DNA of 64,000 nt from Tissierella simiarum (GTDB lineage: Bacteria; Bacillota; Clostridia; Tissierellales; Tissierellaceae): assembly GCF_018917865.1 (NCBI RefSeq), contig NZ_JAHLPM010000006.1, forward strand, positions 1 through 64,000. The letters run 5' to 3'. Each line of letters begins with the position of its first letter. Positions within the stretch are counted from its first letter, which is position 1. The notes under the pieces were generated by a model that was not told the origin of the DNA, did no database searches, and saw only the letters and a program-made list of their open reading frames with translations. Below are positions 10,419 through 18,826 of this stretch, in pieces. Position numbers and translations under genes: made by a program.

Positions 10419-11522
10419 CTATATTATTAATTTACCTTCTTCTATATAAAATATAGATCTTTCAACATTTTGCAATTCCTCTAAATCAATTACATCTGTT
10501 GCAGTAATTATTGTTTGCATTTCATTAAAAGACCTAGTTAAATACTTTCTTCTTTCCTCATCTAGCTCAGAAAAAACATCATCTAAAAGTAAAACCGGGT
10601 ATACTCCTCTTTCTTTTTTAATAAGTTCTACTTCAGATAATTTTATAGATAAAACTACTGTTCTTTGTTGTCCTTGAGATCCATATGTTTTAACATCTCT
10701 ATTGTTTATATACATAATAATATCATCTCTATGAGGACCTATTTCAGTAGTGCCTATTTCCAGATCCTTTGAAAAATTCATTTTTAATTTATTTAAATAT
10801 TCTTTTTCCATGTTTGTTTTGTTTTTTAATAATTGAACATTAGATATATATTCTAACGTTAAATCTTCATTATTTAAAGTAGTTATATTATGGATATTTT
10901 TACATATGTCAGACAGCCCTTCTATAAATTTAGCTCTCTCTATAATTATATCTGTTCCTATCTTTGCCATTTGCACGTCAAATATGTCCAATAAACTAAA
11001 TATTTCACTTTTCGATTTATTGGACTTTAAAAGATTATTTCTTTGGAATAATATTTTACTATATCTGTTAATATTGTACTTATAAACAGGCTTAATTTGA
11101 GAAATCCCCATATCTAAAAAACTTCTTCTTTCTTGGGGACCTCCTTTTACTAATTTTAAATCTTCTGGTGAAAAGATAACTACATTTAATCCACTATATA
11201 ATTCTTTATAATTTTTAAGTTCAGTTTTATTAACTCTTATTCTTTTATTTTTATCTCTTTCCATCTTTATTTCTATAAATTTCTCATAATTGTCTATATT
11301 TATCATAGCCCCAATATAAGCTTCATTTTTATTGAAATTTATTATTTCCTTATCCCTATTGGTTCTAAAAGACCTACCAGTAGCACACATATATATAGAT
11401 TCAAGTAAGTTAGTTTTTCCCTGGGCATTTTTTCCTATAAAAATGTTAATTCTTTTATTAAGATTGATATTTAGGCTATTATAATTTCTAAAATTTATAA
11501 GCCTAATACTTTCTACATTCAA
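10419..11522 (-). CDS. recF: DNA replication and repair protein RecF
   Basis: A 367-residue SMC-like ATPase that loads RecA at single-strand gaps through RecFOR. Walker A (GKNAQGKTN) is near residue 32 and the Walker B/D-loop (LLDDVFSELDEERRKYL) near the C-terminus. A GTG three codons upstream is in frame but its first base belongs to the Shine-Dalgarno (TTAAGGGG), so the TTG at 11522 is the likely start. It sits between yaaA and remB, as in Bacillus. Confidence 0.96.
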   Translation of the reverse strand: MNVESIRLINFRNYNSLNINLNKRINIFIGKNAQGKTNLLESIYMCATGRSFRTNRDKEIINFNKNEAYIGAMINIDNYEKFIEIKMERDKNKRIRVNKTELKNYKELYSGLNVVIFSPEDLKLVKGGPQERRSFLDMGISQIKPVYKYNINRYSKILFQRNNLLKSNKSKSEIFSLLDIFDVQMAKIGTDIIIERAKFIEGLSDICKNIHNITTLNNEDLTLEYISNVQLLKNKTNMEKEYLNKLKMNFSKDLEIGTTEIGPHRDDIIMYINNRDVKTYGSQGQQRTVVLSIKLSEVELIKKERGVYPVLLLDDVFSELDEERRKYLTRSFNEMQTIITATDVIDLEELQNVERSIFYIEEGKLII

Positions 11523-11556
11523 GAAATACACCCCTTAATGCAACTAATATAATATA

Positions 11557-11766
11557 TTATATCACAACAAAGCTATCAAAATCTTCAATTTCTACTACAT
11601 CATTTTTCTTTATCTTCCTACCTCTTTCTAAAACAACTTCACCATTAACCTTTATAATCCCTTCACTAATCATCATTTTAGCCTGACCTCCTGTTTGAAC
11701 TACACTAGCATATTTCAAAAATTGGTCAAGTTTTATAAATTCCGTATCTATAGAAATTTCTTGCAA
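11557..11766 (-). CDS. yaaA: S4-domain RNA-binding protein YaaA
   Basis: A 69-residue protein consisting essentially of an S4 RNA-binding domain (FIKLDQFLKYASVVQTGGQA; VNGEVVLERGRKIKKND). Homologues lie between dnaN and recF in most Firmicutes. The start is taken as the TTG at 11766, positioned after AAGAGGTGG and just downstream of the dnaN stop; the longer in-frame version would overlap dnaN and lacks a ribosome site. The biochemical role is poorly defined; ribosome or RNA binding is expected from the domain. Confidence 0.88.
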   Translation of the reverse strand: MQEISIDTEFIKLDQFLKYASVVQTGGQAKMMISEGIIKVNGEVVLERGRKIKKNDVVEIEDFDSFVVI

Positions 11767-11782
11767 AATAACCACCTCTTTT

Positions 11783-12889
11783 TTAATAATCATCTTGAGC
11801 AAGACGTACTGGTAATACTAAATAAGTATAATTTTCATCTCCAACAGGTTTTATAATACAAGGATTTAAACTTCCCATAAAACTAAGTTCTATTTCTTCT
11901 GCTTCAATCACTTTTGTACCTTCTAAAATATATCTGGAATTAAAAGCAATATTTATATTTTCTCCATTTTGATTAGCAATAATTTTTTCATTTACATTTC
12001 CAATTTCTGAGTTGGATTTAATTATAACTTGACCATCTAATAAATTTAACTTCACTAAATTAGCCTTTTCTTCTTTTGCAAGTAACGAAGCTCTTTCCAA
12101 ACTGTTCTGAAATAATTTTTTATTTACTATAATATTAGTTTTATGGTCTTTTCTTATTATATCTCTATAATTTAAAAATTGGCCTTCTAAAAGTCTTGAA
12201 TATACTAATGTATCTCCTATATTAAAAATAACATGGCCTGGAGCTGCTGTAATGGTTATATCCTCTTCACTATCCTCTATTATTTTATTAAGCTCATTTA
12301 AAGCTCTCCCAGGTATTACAATTTTTATATCCAAGGAAGAATCAATTGGTATTCTTCTTAGAGCTAATCTATATCCGTCTAAAGCAACAAAAGAAATCTT
12401 TTTATCTACTAATTCTAATAAAACTCCTGTAAGAATGGGTCTAGTCTCATCTTGAGTCGTTGCGAATACAGTTTGTCTTATTGCTCCCTTAAAAAGATCC
12501 TTTGGCATAGTAAAAGATTTCTGATCTATAATTGCAGGTAAATCCGGATATTCTGTTGGTGAATTTCCTAATATATTAAATTCTGAATTTTCACAGGTTA
12601 TGTTAATATTATTGTTTTTCACGTCTATGTTAATTGTGGATTCAGGTAATTTTTTAATAATATCCCCAAATATTCTTGAATTTACTACTATAGATCCTTC
12701 TTCTATTATTTCACAATCCACATAAGTTTCTATGCTGATCTCTAAATCCGTACCTGTTAGTTTTAATCTTCCGTTTACTGTTTCTAATAGTATACCATCT
12801 AATATTTGAAGTGTTGTTCGTGATGAAATACCTTTTTGAGCCATATTGATGTGTTTAGATAGATTTTTTTGATCTATTCTTATTTTCAT
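11783..12889 (-). CDS. dnaN: DNA polymerase III beta subunit (sliding clamp)
   Basis: A 368-residue clamp protein with three repeated beta-clamp domains of about 120 residues. The start is MKIRIDQKNLSKHINMAQKGIS and the end (PVGDENYTYLVLPVRL) is the typical clamp C-terminus that contributes to the peptide-binding pocket. A strong AAGGAGG precedes the ATG. It is separated from dnaA by a 242-base gap that carries the putative origin-unwinding element. Confidence 0.98.
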   Translation of the reverse strand: MKIRIDQKNLSKHINMAQKGISSRTTLQILDGILLETVNGRLKLTGTDLEISIETYVDCEIIEEGSIVVNSRIFGDIIKKLPESTINIDVKNNNINITCENSEFNILGNSPTEYPDLPAIIDQKSFTMPKDLFKGAIRQTVFATTQDETRPILTGVLLELVDKKISFVALDGYRLALRRIPIDSSLDIKIVIPGRALNELNKIIEDSEEDITITAAPGHVIFNIGDTLVYSRLLEGQFLNYRDIIRKDHKTNIIVNKKLFQNSLERASLLAKEEKANLVKLNLLDGQVIIKSNSEIGNVNEKIIANQNGENINIAFNSRYILEGTKVIEAEEIELSFMGSLNPCIIKPVGDENYTYLVLPVRLAQDDY

Positions 12890-12938
12890 TTTTAAAACCT
12901 CCTTTTCGATTTTAGATATAGAAAGAATATATAAAGAT

Positions 12939-12977
12939 TAGTAGTAATAGTAGTAGGGGCTGTTAATATGTGGATAA
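12939..12977. promoter_or_regulatory. Origin unwinding element: DnaA-trios, GC-rich spacer, DnaA box
   Basis: Six consecutive TAG/TAA triplets (12939-12956; TAG TAG TAA TAG TAG TAG on the plus strand) are followed by GGGGC and, 8 bases on, a perfect DnaA box (TGTGGATAA, 12969-12977). In the opposite sense this is box, GC-rich spacer and 3'-(G/A)AT-5' repeats, the order of the DnaA-trio element described for Bacillus subtilis, where DnaA filaments open the duplex. Position between dnaA and dnaN also agrees. Confidence 0.8.
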
Positions 12978-13051
12978 GTATGTGTAAAACTAAATTACGA
13001 ACATTTATAGAGTTTAATAACATGTTAATAATATGATTTTTAAAACTCTAG

Positions 13052-13097
13052 TTATCCACATGATTAAAAGCAAAAAACATAACTTTACTTATCAACA
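13052..13097. promoter_or_regulatory. DnaA boxes in the dnaA-dnaN gap
   Basis: A perfect TTATCCACA at 13052-13060 and a one-mismatch TTATCAACA at 13089-13097 lie just downstream of dnaA. Together with the box at 12969-12977 they form the second half of a bipartite origin. Confidence 0.75.
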
Positions 13098-13131
13098 AAG
13101 AGTTAACAGAGTAATTAACAATTATTGTTGA

Positions 13132-14466
13132 CTATTCTCCTTTGATTTCTTTAATTATTTCTTCAATTCTTTTTTTAAAATCTAAGCTTTCATTTATATC
13201 TGATCCTATTTTATCGCAAGCATGAATTACAGTAGTATGATCTCTTCCTCCAAATTCATCACCTATTTTTGGAAGAGAAAGATCTGTTAATTCTCTAGTT
13301 AAATACATAGCAACTTGTCTAGGATAAGCAATAGCTCTTGTCCTTTTTTTAGAGTTGAAATCATCTATTTTAACATTGAAATTTTGGGATATTATTTCTT
13401 TAATCAACTCAACTGTTATTTCTCTAGGTTTATTACTAGATATAATGTCCTTTAAAGCTTCTTCTGCTAATTCCTCAGTAACGTCTCTGTTAGTTAAAGA
13501 AGAATAGGCGACTATTCTTATTAAGGCACCTTCTAATTCTCTAATATTAGACTGTATCTTTGTTGCAATATACAGCATAACATTATCAGAAACACTGATA
13601 TTTTCTACTTTTGCTTTCTTTTTAAGAATAGCTATTCTAGTTTCTAAATCTGGTGGCTGAATATCTGCTATTAATCCCCATTCAAATCTAGATCTAAGCC
13701 TATCCTCTAATGTAGGGATCTCTTTGGGCGGTCTATCACTAGATATTATAATTTGTTTATTTGCTTCGTGTAGTGCATTAAAAGTATGGAAAAACTCTTC
13801 TTGGGTTCTTTCCTTTCCTGCTATAAATTGAATATCGTCTACTAAAAGAACATCAATATTTCTATATCTATTTCTAAATTCATCATTTCTGTCATCTCTA
13901 ATAGAGTTGATAAGTTCATTAGTAAATTTTTCTGAAGAAACATAAACTACCTTTGAACTAGGGTTTTGGCTTAGTATGTAATGGCCAATTGCGTGCATTA
14001 AGTGAGTTTTTCCTAGACCTACACCCCCGTATATAAATAAAGGGTTGTATGCTTGAGCAGGAGCTTCAGCTACGGCTAAAGATGCAGCATGGGCAAAACG
14101 GTTACTATTACCTATTACAAATGTATCGAAGGTATATTTTGGGTTTAATTGAGATTTTTGATTATTATCATTATTTTCCTGTATAGCAGATTGTCCCATA
14201 TTTAAAGATATTTCTTCTCCTGGTATGGTAAATTGAATAATATATTCTTGTTGTGTAACTTGTGTAATAGCATTTTTGATGAGATTTAAATATCTGCCTT
14301 CTAATATGCCTTTAGTAAAGTCATTAGGTGCTGCTAATATTATTTTATTTCCAGAAATGCTAATGGGTTTAATGGTTTTAAGCCAGGTATTAAAGCTTAC
14401 TTCTGTTAATTCTACTTTGATTAAATTTAGAACTTCATTCCAAATACTGTCTAAATTTGAAACCAT
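13132..14466 (-). CDS. dnaA: Chromosomal replication initiator protein DnaA
   Basis: A 444-residue initiator ATPase. Domain I (1-about 85) is followed by a short asparagine/glutamine-rich linker. The AAA+ domain has Walker A (GGVGLGKTH) and Walker B ([13 protein letters not shown]). C-terminal domain IV carries the DnaA signature near [19 protein letters not shown], which reads the DnaA box. AGGAGG precedes the ATG. DnaA boxes lie on both sides of the gene and one overlaps its probable promoter, so autoregulation is expected. Confidence 0.99.
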   Translation of the reverse strand: MVSNLDSIWNEVLNLIKVELTEVSFNTWLKTIKPISISGNKIILAAPNDFTKGILEGRYLNLIKNAITQVTQQEYIIQFTIPGEEISLNMGQSAIQENNDNNQKSQLNPKYTFDTFVIGNSNRFAHAASLAVAEAPAQAYNPLFIYGGVGLGKTHLMHAIGHYILSQNPSSKVVYVSSEKFTNELINSIRDDRNDEFRNRYRNIDVLLVDDIQFIAGKERTQEEFFHTFNALHEANKQIIISSDRPPKEIPTLEDRLRSRFEWGLIADIQPPDLETRIAILKKKAKVENISVSDNVMLYIATKIQSNIRELEGALIRIVAYSSLTNRDVTEELAEEALKDIISSNKPREITVELIKEIISQNFNVKIDDFNSKKRTRAIAYPRQVAMYLTRELTDLSLPKIGDEFGGRDHTTVIHACDKIGSDINESLDFKKRIEEIIKEIKGE

Positions 14467-14532
14467 TCTTAGTCCTCCTATTTTATTTAAAATTATTGCC
14501 TTAACTTAAAATGTTTATAACAATTAAAAAAA

Positions 14533-14872
14533 TTATCAACAAAATTATCAACAAAAAAATGTAAATAATAGTGTCATAATATTTAATAAAAATGGTATAA
14601 TATTTGTGGATAAGCTATTAACAAGCTGTGATTACTTAAGATATAATTATAATTACATCGGATATCCACAAAGCTGTACATTATTTTTATGTGGATAATA
14701 AATGAGTTGTTTAGAGGGTTTAGGAGAAAATAAATTAGAAGAATAAAAAACTTATACACATTTTATCCACAATTTGTGTATAAGTATTGAATTTTATTTT
14801 AATAAACAAAGTATCCACATGCTTATTTAATAATATCAAAATTCTAGATTATATTCAATAAAATTATCCACA
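14533..14872. other. oriC: Origin of replication, upstream DnaA-box cluster (oriC)
   Basis: In 340 bases there are four perfect boxes: TGTGGATAA at 14605-14613 and 14690-14698, TTATCCACA at 14763-14771 and 14864-14872. Six or more near-matches surround them: TTATCAACA at 14533 and 14545 (12 bases apart), ATATCCACA at 14662, TTATACACA at 14752, its reverse at 14775, and GTATCCACA at 14811. The stretch is very AT-rich and contains no gene. Genes diverge from here on both sides, as expected at a replication origin. Confidence 0.93.
14597..14624 (-). promoter_or_regulatory. Probable dnaA promoter overlapping a DnaA box
   Basis: On the minus strand TTGTTA (14619-14624), a 16-base spacer and TATTAT (14597-14602) precede dnaA by about 130 bases. 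The perfect DnaA box at 14605-14613 sits inside the spacer, so bound DnaA would block polymerase. This is a consensus reading, not a mapped start. Confidence 0.55.
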
Positions 14873-14925
14873 AGTTGAACATATTGTTAACAAGTAATTC
14901 TGTGGAAGGCTAGAACTTAAAAATC

Positions 14926-14954
14926 TTGACATAAACGGCTTGAATAAATATAAT
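14926..14954 (+). promoter_or_regulatory. Promoter of the rpmH operon
   Basis: TTGACA (14926-14931), an exact 17-base spacer and TATAAT (14949-14954) form a full consensus sigma-A promoter, about 210 bases before rpmH. Strong expression fits a ribosomal-protein and RNase P operon. Confidence 0.88.
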
Positions 14955-15010
14955 CAATAGTAGTATTTATGTTTTCTTATTAGAGAAAACTCTATATTCT
15001 TATATATTTT

Positions 15011-15084
15011 TTATCCGATGGCTAGCAATTCTAATGCTTTATTCTGTACAAGGCTAAGTAAAGAATTGTACAGTCGGTGGATAA
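15011..15084 (+). ncRNA. Possible structured leader of rpmH mRNA
   Basis: Within the leader, TTATCC (15011-15016) can pair with GGATAA (15079-15084), CCGA (15015-15018) with TCGG (15074-15077), and CTGTACAA (15044-15051) with TTGTACAG (15066-15073). The nested pairings suggest a folded RNA. I do not recognise a known family; it may be an autoregulatory leader or chance. Confidence 0.4.
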
Positions 15085-15169
15085 GACGGCTGGTGTTCGG
15101 ATGAATAAAGATTTATTTGAACAGAGTCTTACTTTATAGAGAAGGTACTCATTGAAGGAGGTGTGCTTT

Positions 15170-15304
15170 ATGAAAAGAACTTATCAACCAAAAAAGAGAC
15201 AAAGAAGTAAAGAGCATGGTTTTAGAAAGAGAATGAAGACAAGAGCAGGTAGAGAAGTAATAAAAAGAAGAAGAAAAAGAGGCAGAAAGAAACTGACAGC
15301 ATAA
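15170..15304 (+). CDS. rpmH: 50S ribosomal protein L34
   Basis: A 44-residue, strongly basic protein ([18 protein letters not shown] start, GRKKLTA end) identical in character to bacterial L34. GAAGGAGGTG precedes the ATG at 15170. It is the first gene of the operon that continues with rnpA, yidD and yidC, the conserved order flanking dnaA in Firmicutes. A terminator-like hairpin lies between rpmH and rnpA, which may lower rnpA expression relative to L34. Confidence 0.98.
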   Translation: MKRTYQPKKRQRSKEHGFRKRMKTRAGREVIKRRRKRGRKKLTA

Positions 15305-15327
15305 GGCCGCTAAAATGTGGCCTTTTT
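15304..15327 (+). terminator. Attenuating hairpin between rpmH and rnpA
   Basis: AGGCCGC / GTGGCCT stem with a 6-base loop and a TTTTT tail starts at the rpmH stop codon. Since rnpA has no obvious own promoter in the remaining 50 bases, partial read-through is likely. Confidence 0.75.
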
Positions 15328-15378
15328 ATTAAATGTCATTTTTTTGTCTATTTTTTGAAAACCTAAGGGAGCATTGCA

Positions 15379-15717
15379 ATGAATAAGAAGTATAGATTGA
15401 GAAACAATATGGAATTTAAAAAAGTCTATAATGGAAGAAAAAATTATTGGAATAGAAATCTAATCCTTTACATTCGTAGAAATGGATTAGATAATTCACG
15501 AGTAGGGTATTCTATTACTAAAAAGATAGGTAATAGTGTAGTTAGAAATAAGGTTAGAAGACGAATGAAGGAGATATATAGACTAAATTTCCATAATATT
15601 AAAGAAGGATATGATTTAATATTTATACCCAAGAAAAATGTAGTAGACATTTCTTATAAAGAGCTAGAAAGTGCAATGCTTCATTTACTAAAATTGTCTG
15701 GTCTTTTAAAGAATTAA
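15379..15717 (+). CDS. rnpA: Ribonuclease P protein component
   Basis: A 112-residue basic protein that binds RNase P RNA for tRNA 5' maturation. The family signature (GNSVVRNKVRRRMKEIYR) is at about residues 56-73, and LRNNMEFKKVY near the N-terminus is also typical. It lies between rpmH and yidD with GGGAG as ribosome site. Confidence 0.97.
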   Translation: MNKKYRLRNNMEFKKVYNGRKNYWNRNLILYIRRNGLDNSRVGYSITKKIGNSVVRNKVRRRMKEIYRLNFHNIKEGYDLIFIPKKNVVDISYKELESAMLHLLKLSGLLKN

Positions 15718-15728
15718 GGTGAAAAATA

Positions 15729-15944
15729 ATGGCTAAAATAGCTATTTTGCTAATAAGATTTTATCAAAAATTTATTTCGAGATATATTTTAATAGGAAGA
15801 AATTGCAGATTTTATCCAACTTGTTCAGAATATTCTATTCAAGCCTACAAAAAATATGGTTTTTTAAAAGGAACGTATTTAACTATAGGTAGAGTATTGA
15901 GATGTCATCCGTTTAATGAAGGAGGATATGATCCGCTTAAATGA
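15729..15944 (+). CDS. yidD: Membrane protein insertion efficiency factor YidD
   Basis: A 71-residue YidD-family protein. The conserved [15 protein letters not shown] near residue 27 and the [13 protein letters not shown]-terminus are diagnostic. It is a peripheral inner-membrane protein thought to assist YidC-dependent insertion. The start is 11 bases after rnpA and yidC follows 14 bases later. Confidence 0.95.
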   Translation: MAKIAILLIRFYQKFISRYILIGRNCRFYPTCSEYSIQAYKKYGFLKGTYLTIGRVLRCHPFNEGGYDPLK

Positions 15945-15958
15945 TAGGGGGTTAATTA

Positions 15959-16672
15959 ATGACAGCTTTTCTAGGTAACCTATTAGGAAAACTACTAAAG
16001 TTTGTTTATGATATCGTTTCAAATATAGGAACAGAGCCAGAAAAATTTTCTTATTATGCTATGGCAATAATTATAACTACGATTATATTTAAATTGATAC
16101 TTTTGCCTATAAGTCTTCACCAAAGCAAGTCAACAAAGAAAATGAATGATCTTCAGCCGAAAATAAAGGAAATTCAAAATAAATATAAAAATGACCCACA
16201 GACCCAGCAAGCCAAAATGATGGAAGTTTATAAAGAGAATAAGTATAATCCGATGTCAGGATGCCTAATACTTTTAATTCAATTTCCTATTATTATAGCT
16301 TTTTTTAAAGTAATGGGAAATCCTGTAACTTTTGCCTTTAAGGATCCTCAAGTTTATGCTGCTATGAATAAATCTTTCTTGTGGATTGCAAATTTGGAAA
16401 ATCCAGATCCTTACATGTGGGGATTACCACTATTGGCAGCAGCTACTACTTATTTACAAAGCTTAACAATGTCTGCAGCTGCAACAGCAGATCCTCAAGC
16501 CCAAGCAACTCAAAGAACTATGAATATATTTTTACCATTTATGATTTTCTTTGCGGCAAGAGGTTTTGCAGCTGGATTAGCACTGTATTGGGTAATAAGT
16601 AATACATTCCAAGTAATACAGCAATTAATATCCAACAGGTCTTTGGGTAAAATTAAGGAGGAGACAAGATAA
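15959..16672 (+). CDS. yidC: Membrane protein insertase YidC/OxaA
   Basis: A 237-residue YidC/Oxa1 family insertase with about five membrane helices: an N-terminal one near 30-50, a positively charged cytoplasmic loop with coiled-coil character (about 55-90), then helices including GCLILLIQFPIIIAFFKVM. There is no obvious lipobox, unlike SpoIIIJ of Bacillus. The last helix region is GLALYWVISNTFQVIQQ. It ends 1 base before khpB (jag), the usual partner. Confidence 0.95.
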   Translation: MTAFLGNLLGKLLKFVYDIVSNIGTEPEKFSYYAMAIIITTIIFKLILLPISLHQSKSTKKMNDLQPKIKEIQNKYKNDPQTQQAKMMEVYKENKYNPMSGCLILLIQFPIIIAFFKVMGNPVTFAFKDPQVYAAMNKSFLWIANLENPDPYMWGLPLLAAATTYLQSLTMSAAATADPQAQATQRTMNIFLPFMIFFAARGFAAGLALYWVISNTFQVIQQLISNRSLGKIKEETR

Positions 16673-16673
16673 T

Positions 16674-17300
16674 ATGAGGTCCGTTGTTAAGGTATCTAAA
16701 ACTGTTGATGAAGCTGTAAAGGAAGCCTTAAGGGAGTTAGATGTTGACCAAGATGATGTAAAAGTAGAAGTGATGGAAGAACCGAGTAAAGGATTGTTTG
16801 GATTAATTGGTGTAAAGGATGCAAAAGTTAAAGTGACCGTAGTAAATGATCCTATAGAAATAGCAGATAATTTTTTGAATAGGTTATTACCATCTATGAA
16901 TATTGAAGCTATGAGTGTAGTAAAAAGAGAAGGTATGTCTTTACATGTGGATATAACTAATATAAGTTCTTCAGATATGGGAATTTTAATTGGCAAGAGA
17001 GGAAGTACTCTTGATTCTATCCAATATCTTTTAAGTTTAGTAGTAAATAAAGATAGAGAAAATTATATAAAAATAGTAGTAGATATAAAGGGATATAGAA
17101 AAAAGAGAGAAGAAACTTTAATAAGACTTGCAAATAAGATGGCAGAGAAAGCCAAATACAGCAAAAGACCAATTAGATTAGAGCCAATGAATCCTTATGA
17201 AAGAAGGATAATTCATTCAGCGTTACAAAATATGGAGGGAATAACTACTCATAGTGAAGGAGACGAGCCCTATAGAAGGGTAGTTATCCAATCAAAATAG
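16674..17300 (+). CDS. khpB: RNA-binding protein KhpB (Jag/EloR; Jag_N, KH and R3H domains)
   Basis: A 208-residue RNA-binding protein. Domains in order: Jag N-terminal domain (1-52, GLFGLIGVKDAKVKV), a KH domain (about 75-150, GILIGKRGSTLDSIQYLLS), and R3H (about 160-208, MNPYERRIIHSALQ). With KhpA it is an RNA chaperone that affects cell elongation and division in streptococci. Position immediately after yidC is conserved, and a bidirectional-looking terminator follows. Confidence 0.95.
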   Translation: MRSVVKVSKTVDEAVKEALRELDVDQDDVKVEVMEEPSKGLFGLIGVKDAKVKVTVVNDPIEIADNFLNRLLPSMNIEAMSVVKREGMSLHVDITNISSSDMGILIGKRGSTLDSIQYLLSLVVNKDRENYIKIVVDIKGYRKKREETLIRLANKMAEKAKYSKRPIRLEPMNPYERRIIHSALQNMEGITTHSEGDEPYRRVVIQSK

Positions 17301-17307
17301 TTTATTA

Positions 17308-17335
17308 AAACCCAGTATATTACTGGGTTTCTCTT
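17308..17335 (+). terminator. Terminator after khpB
   Basis: A perfect 10-bp stem (AAACCCAGTA / TACTGGGTTT) with a TAT loop and a T-rich tail ends the rpmH-khpB operon. Confidence 0.88.
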
Positions 17336-17432
17336 ATAATGTAGAAGAAAGTATATTTTTTCTTAATGTGAGTTAACCTAAAGTACATTAATGTTGAAGT
17401 ATTTTTTATAATTAATGAAAAGAGGTGATATT

Positions 17433-18812
17433 ATGGCAGATACTATTGCAGCTATATCTACAGCTATTGGTGAAGCGGGAATTGGTATAGTAAGAATGAG
17501 TGGAAAAGAATCTTTAAATATAGGAAGTAAGGTATTTAAGGGCAATAAAATAGAAAATTTAAAGGATGGAAGAAATCGAGAACTTTTATATGGCCATATT
17601 ATAGATAAGAGTAAAGATCAAATAATAGATGAAGTCCTAATTGTTTACATGAAGGGACCTTATACCTATACAAGAGAAGATATGGTAGAGATATATTGTC
17701 ACGGAGGAATAATTTCAGTAAAGAAAGTATTAGAATTGTTATTGAATGAAGGGGCAAAGTTAGCTGAACCAGGGGAATTTACTAAAAGAGCTTTTTTAAA
17801 TGGAAGATTAGATTTATCTCAAGCGGAAGCTGTAATAGATATTATAAGGTCTAAAACAGATAAAAGTTTTCAAGTTTCTTTAGATCAATTAGAAGGAAGT
17901 CTATCTAAAAGTATAAAAGAGATTAGAAATATATTATTAGAGATGATTGCTCATGTAGAAGTATCCATAGATTTTCCAGATGAAGATATTGAAGAAGTAG
18001 CCTATGAAGATTTAGAAAATAGTGGTAGAATAGTAATGGAAAAAATTGAGGCTCTTTTAAATACAGCAGAAAGAGGAAAAATACTTAGGTATGGATTAAA
18101 TACAGTTATTTTAGGAAAGCCTAATGTTGGGAAATCGTCTCTTTTAAATGCTATTTTAAGAGAAAATAGGGCTATTGTAACAGATATACCAGGGACCACT
18201 AGAGATATAATTGAAGAGTATGTAAACATAGATGGCATACCTTTAAAGATTATAGATACAGCTGGAATTAGAGATACAGAAGACCTAGTAGAAAAAATTG
18301 GTGTAGATAGGGCTAAAGAAACTGTAGAAAAAGCAGATTTAGTTATAGTTGTATTTGATGTTTCTAGAGAGTTGTCAGAAGAAGATTATCATATTATAGA
18401 ACTTATTCAAGATAAAAAAGCTATAATATTATTGAATAAAACGGATTTACCTAATAAATATGATGAAAAGTTTTTAAAAGAATTGGTAAGGGATAAGGAA
18501 ATAATAACTACATCTATGACTACAGGTCTAGGTATAGATATATTAGAAAAGAGTATAAAAAACATGTTTTATTCTGGAGAGGTAGAAATTTTTTCTGACA
18601 CTGTTGTTACAAATATTAGGCATAAAAATCAATTAGAAAAAGCTTATAAAAATATAGCAGATGGATTAACAGCTATAAAATCTTATGTACCCTTAGATTG
18701 TATAGAAGTAGATTTAAAAAATTGTTGGGAAAACTTAGGTGAAATATCAGGGGATACTGTAGGAGAAGACATATTAGATAAAATTTTCTCAGAGTTTTGT
18801 ATTGGTAAATAA
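17433..18812 (+). CDS. mnmE: tRNA modification GTPase MnmE (TrmE)
   Basis: A 459-residue three-domain GTPase. The N-terminal folate-binding domain ([20 protein letters not shown]) is followed by a helical domain with an inserted G domain: G1 [10 protein letters not shown]3 DTAGI, G4 NKTD. The C-terminus FCIGK contains the conserved catalytic-loop cysteine. With MnmG it adds the carboxymethylaminomethyl group to wobble U34 of some tRNAs. The ATG at 17433 follows AGAGGTGA; the earlier in-frame ATG at 17415 lacks a ribosome site. Confidence 0.97.
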   Translation: MADTIAAISTAIGEAGIGIVRMSGKESLNIGSKVFKGNKIENLKDGRNRELLYGHIIDKSKDQIIDEVLIVYMKGPYTYTREDMVEIYCHGGIISVKKVLELLLNEGAKLAEPGEFTKRAFLNGRLDLSQAEAVIDIIRSKTDKSFQVSLDQLEGSLSKSIKEIRNILLEMIAHVEVSIDFPDEDIEEVAYEDLENSGRIVMEKIEALLNTAERGKILRYGLNTVILGKPNVGKSSLLNAILRENRAIVTDIPGTTRDIIEEYVNIDGIPLKIIDTAGIRDTEDLVEKIGVDRAKETVEKADLVIVVFDVSRELSEEDYHIIELIQDKKAIILLNKTDLPNKYDEKFLKELVRDKEIITTSMTTGLGIDILEKSIKNMFYSGEVEIFSDTVVTNIRHKNQLEKAYKNIADGLTAIKSYVPLDCIEVDLKNCWENLGEISGDTVGEDILDKIFSEFCIGK

Positions 18813-18826
18813 GTAAGGAGGCACCA

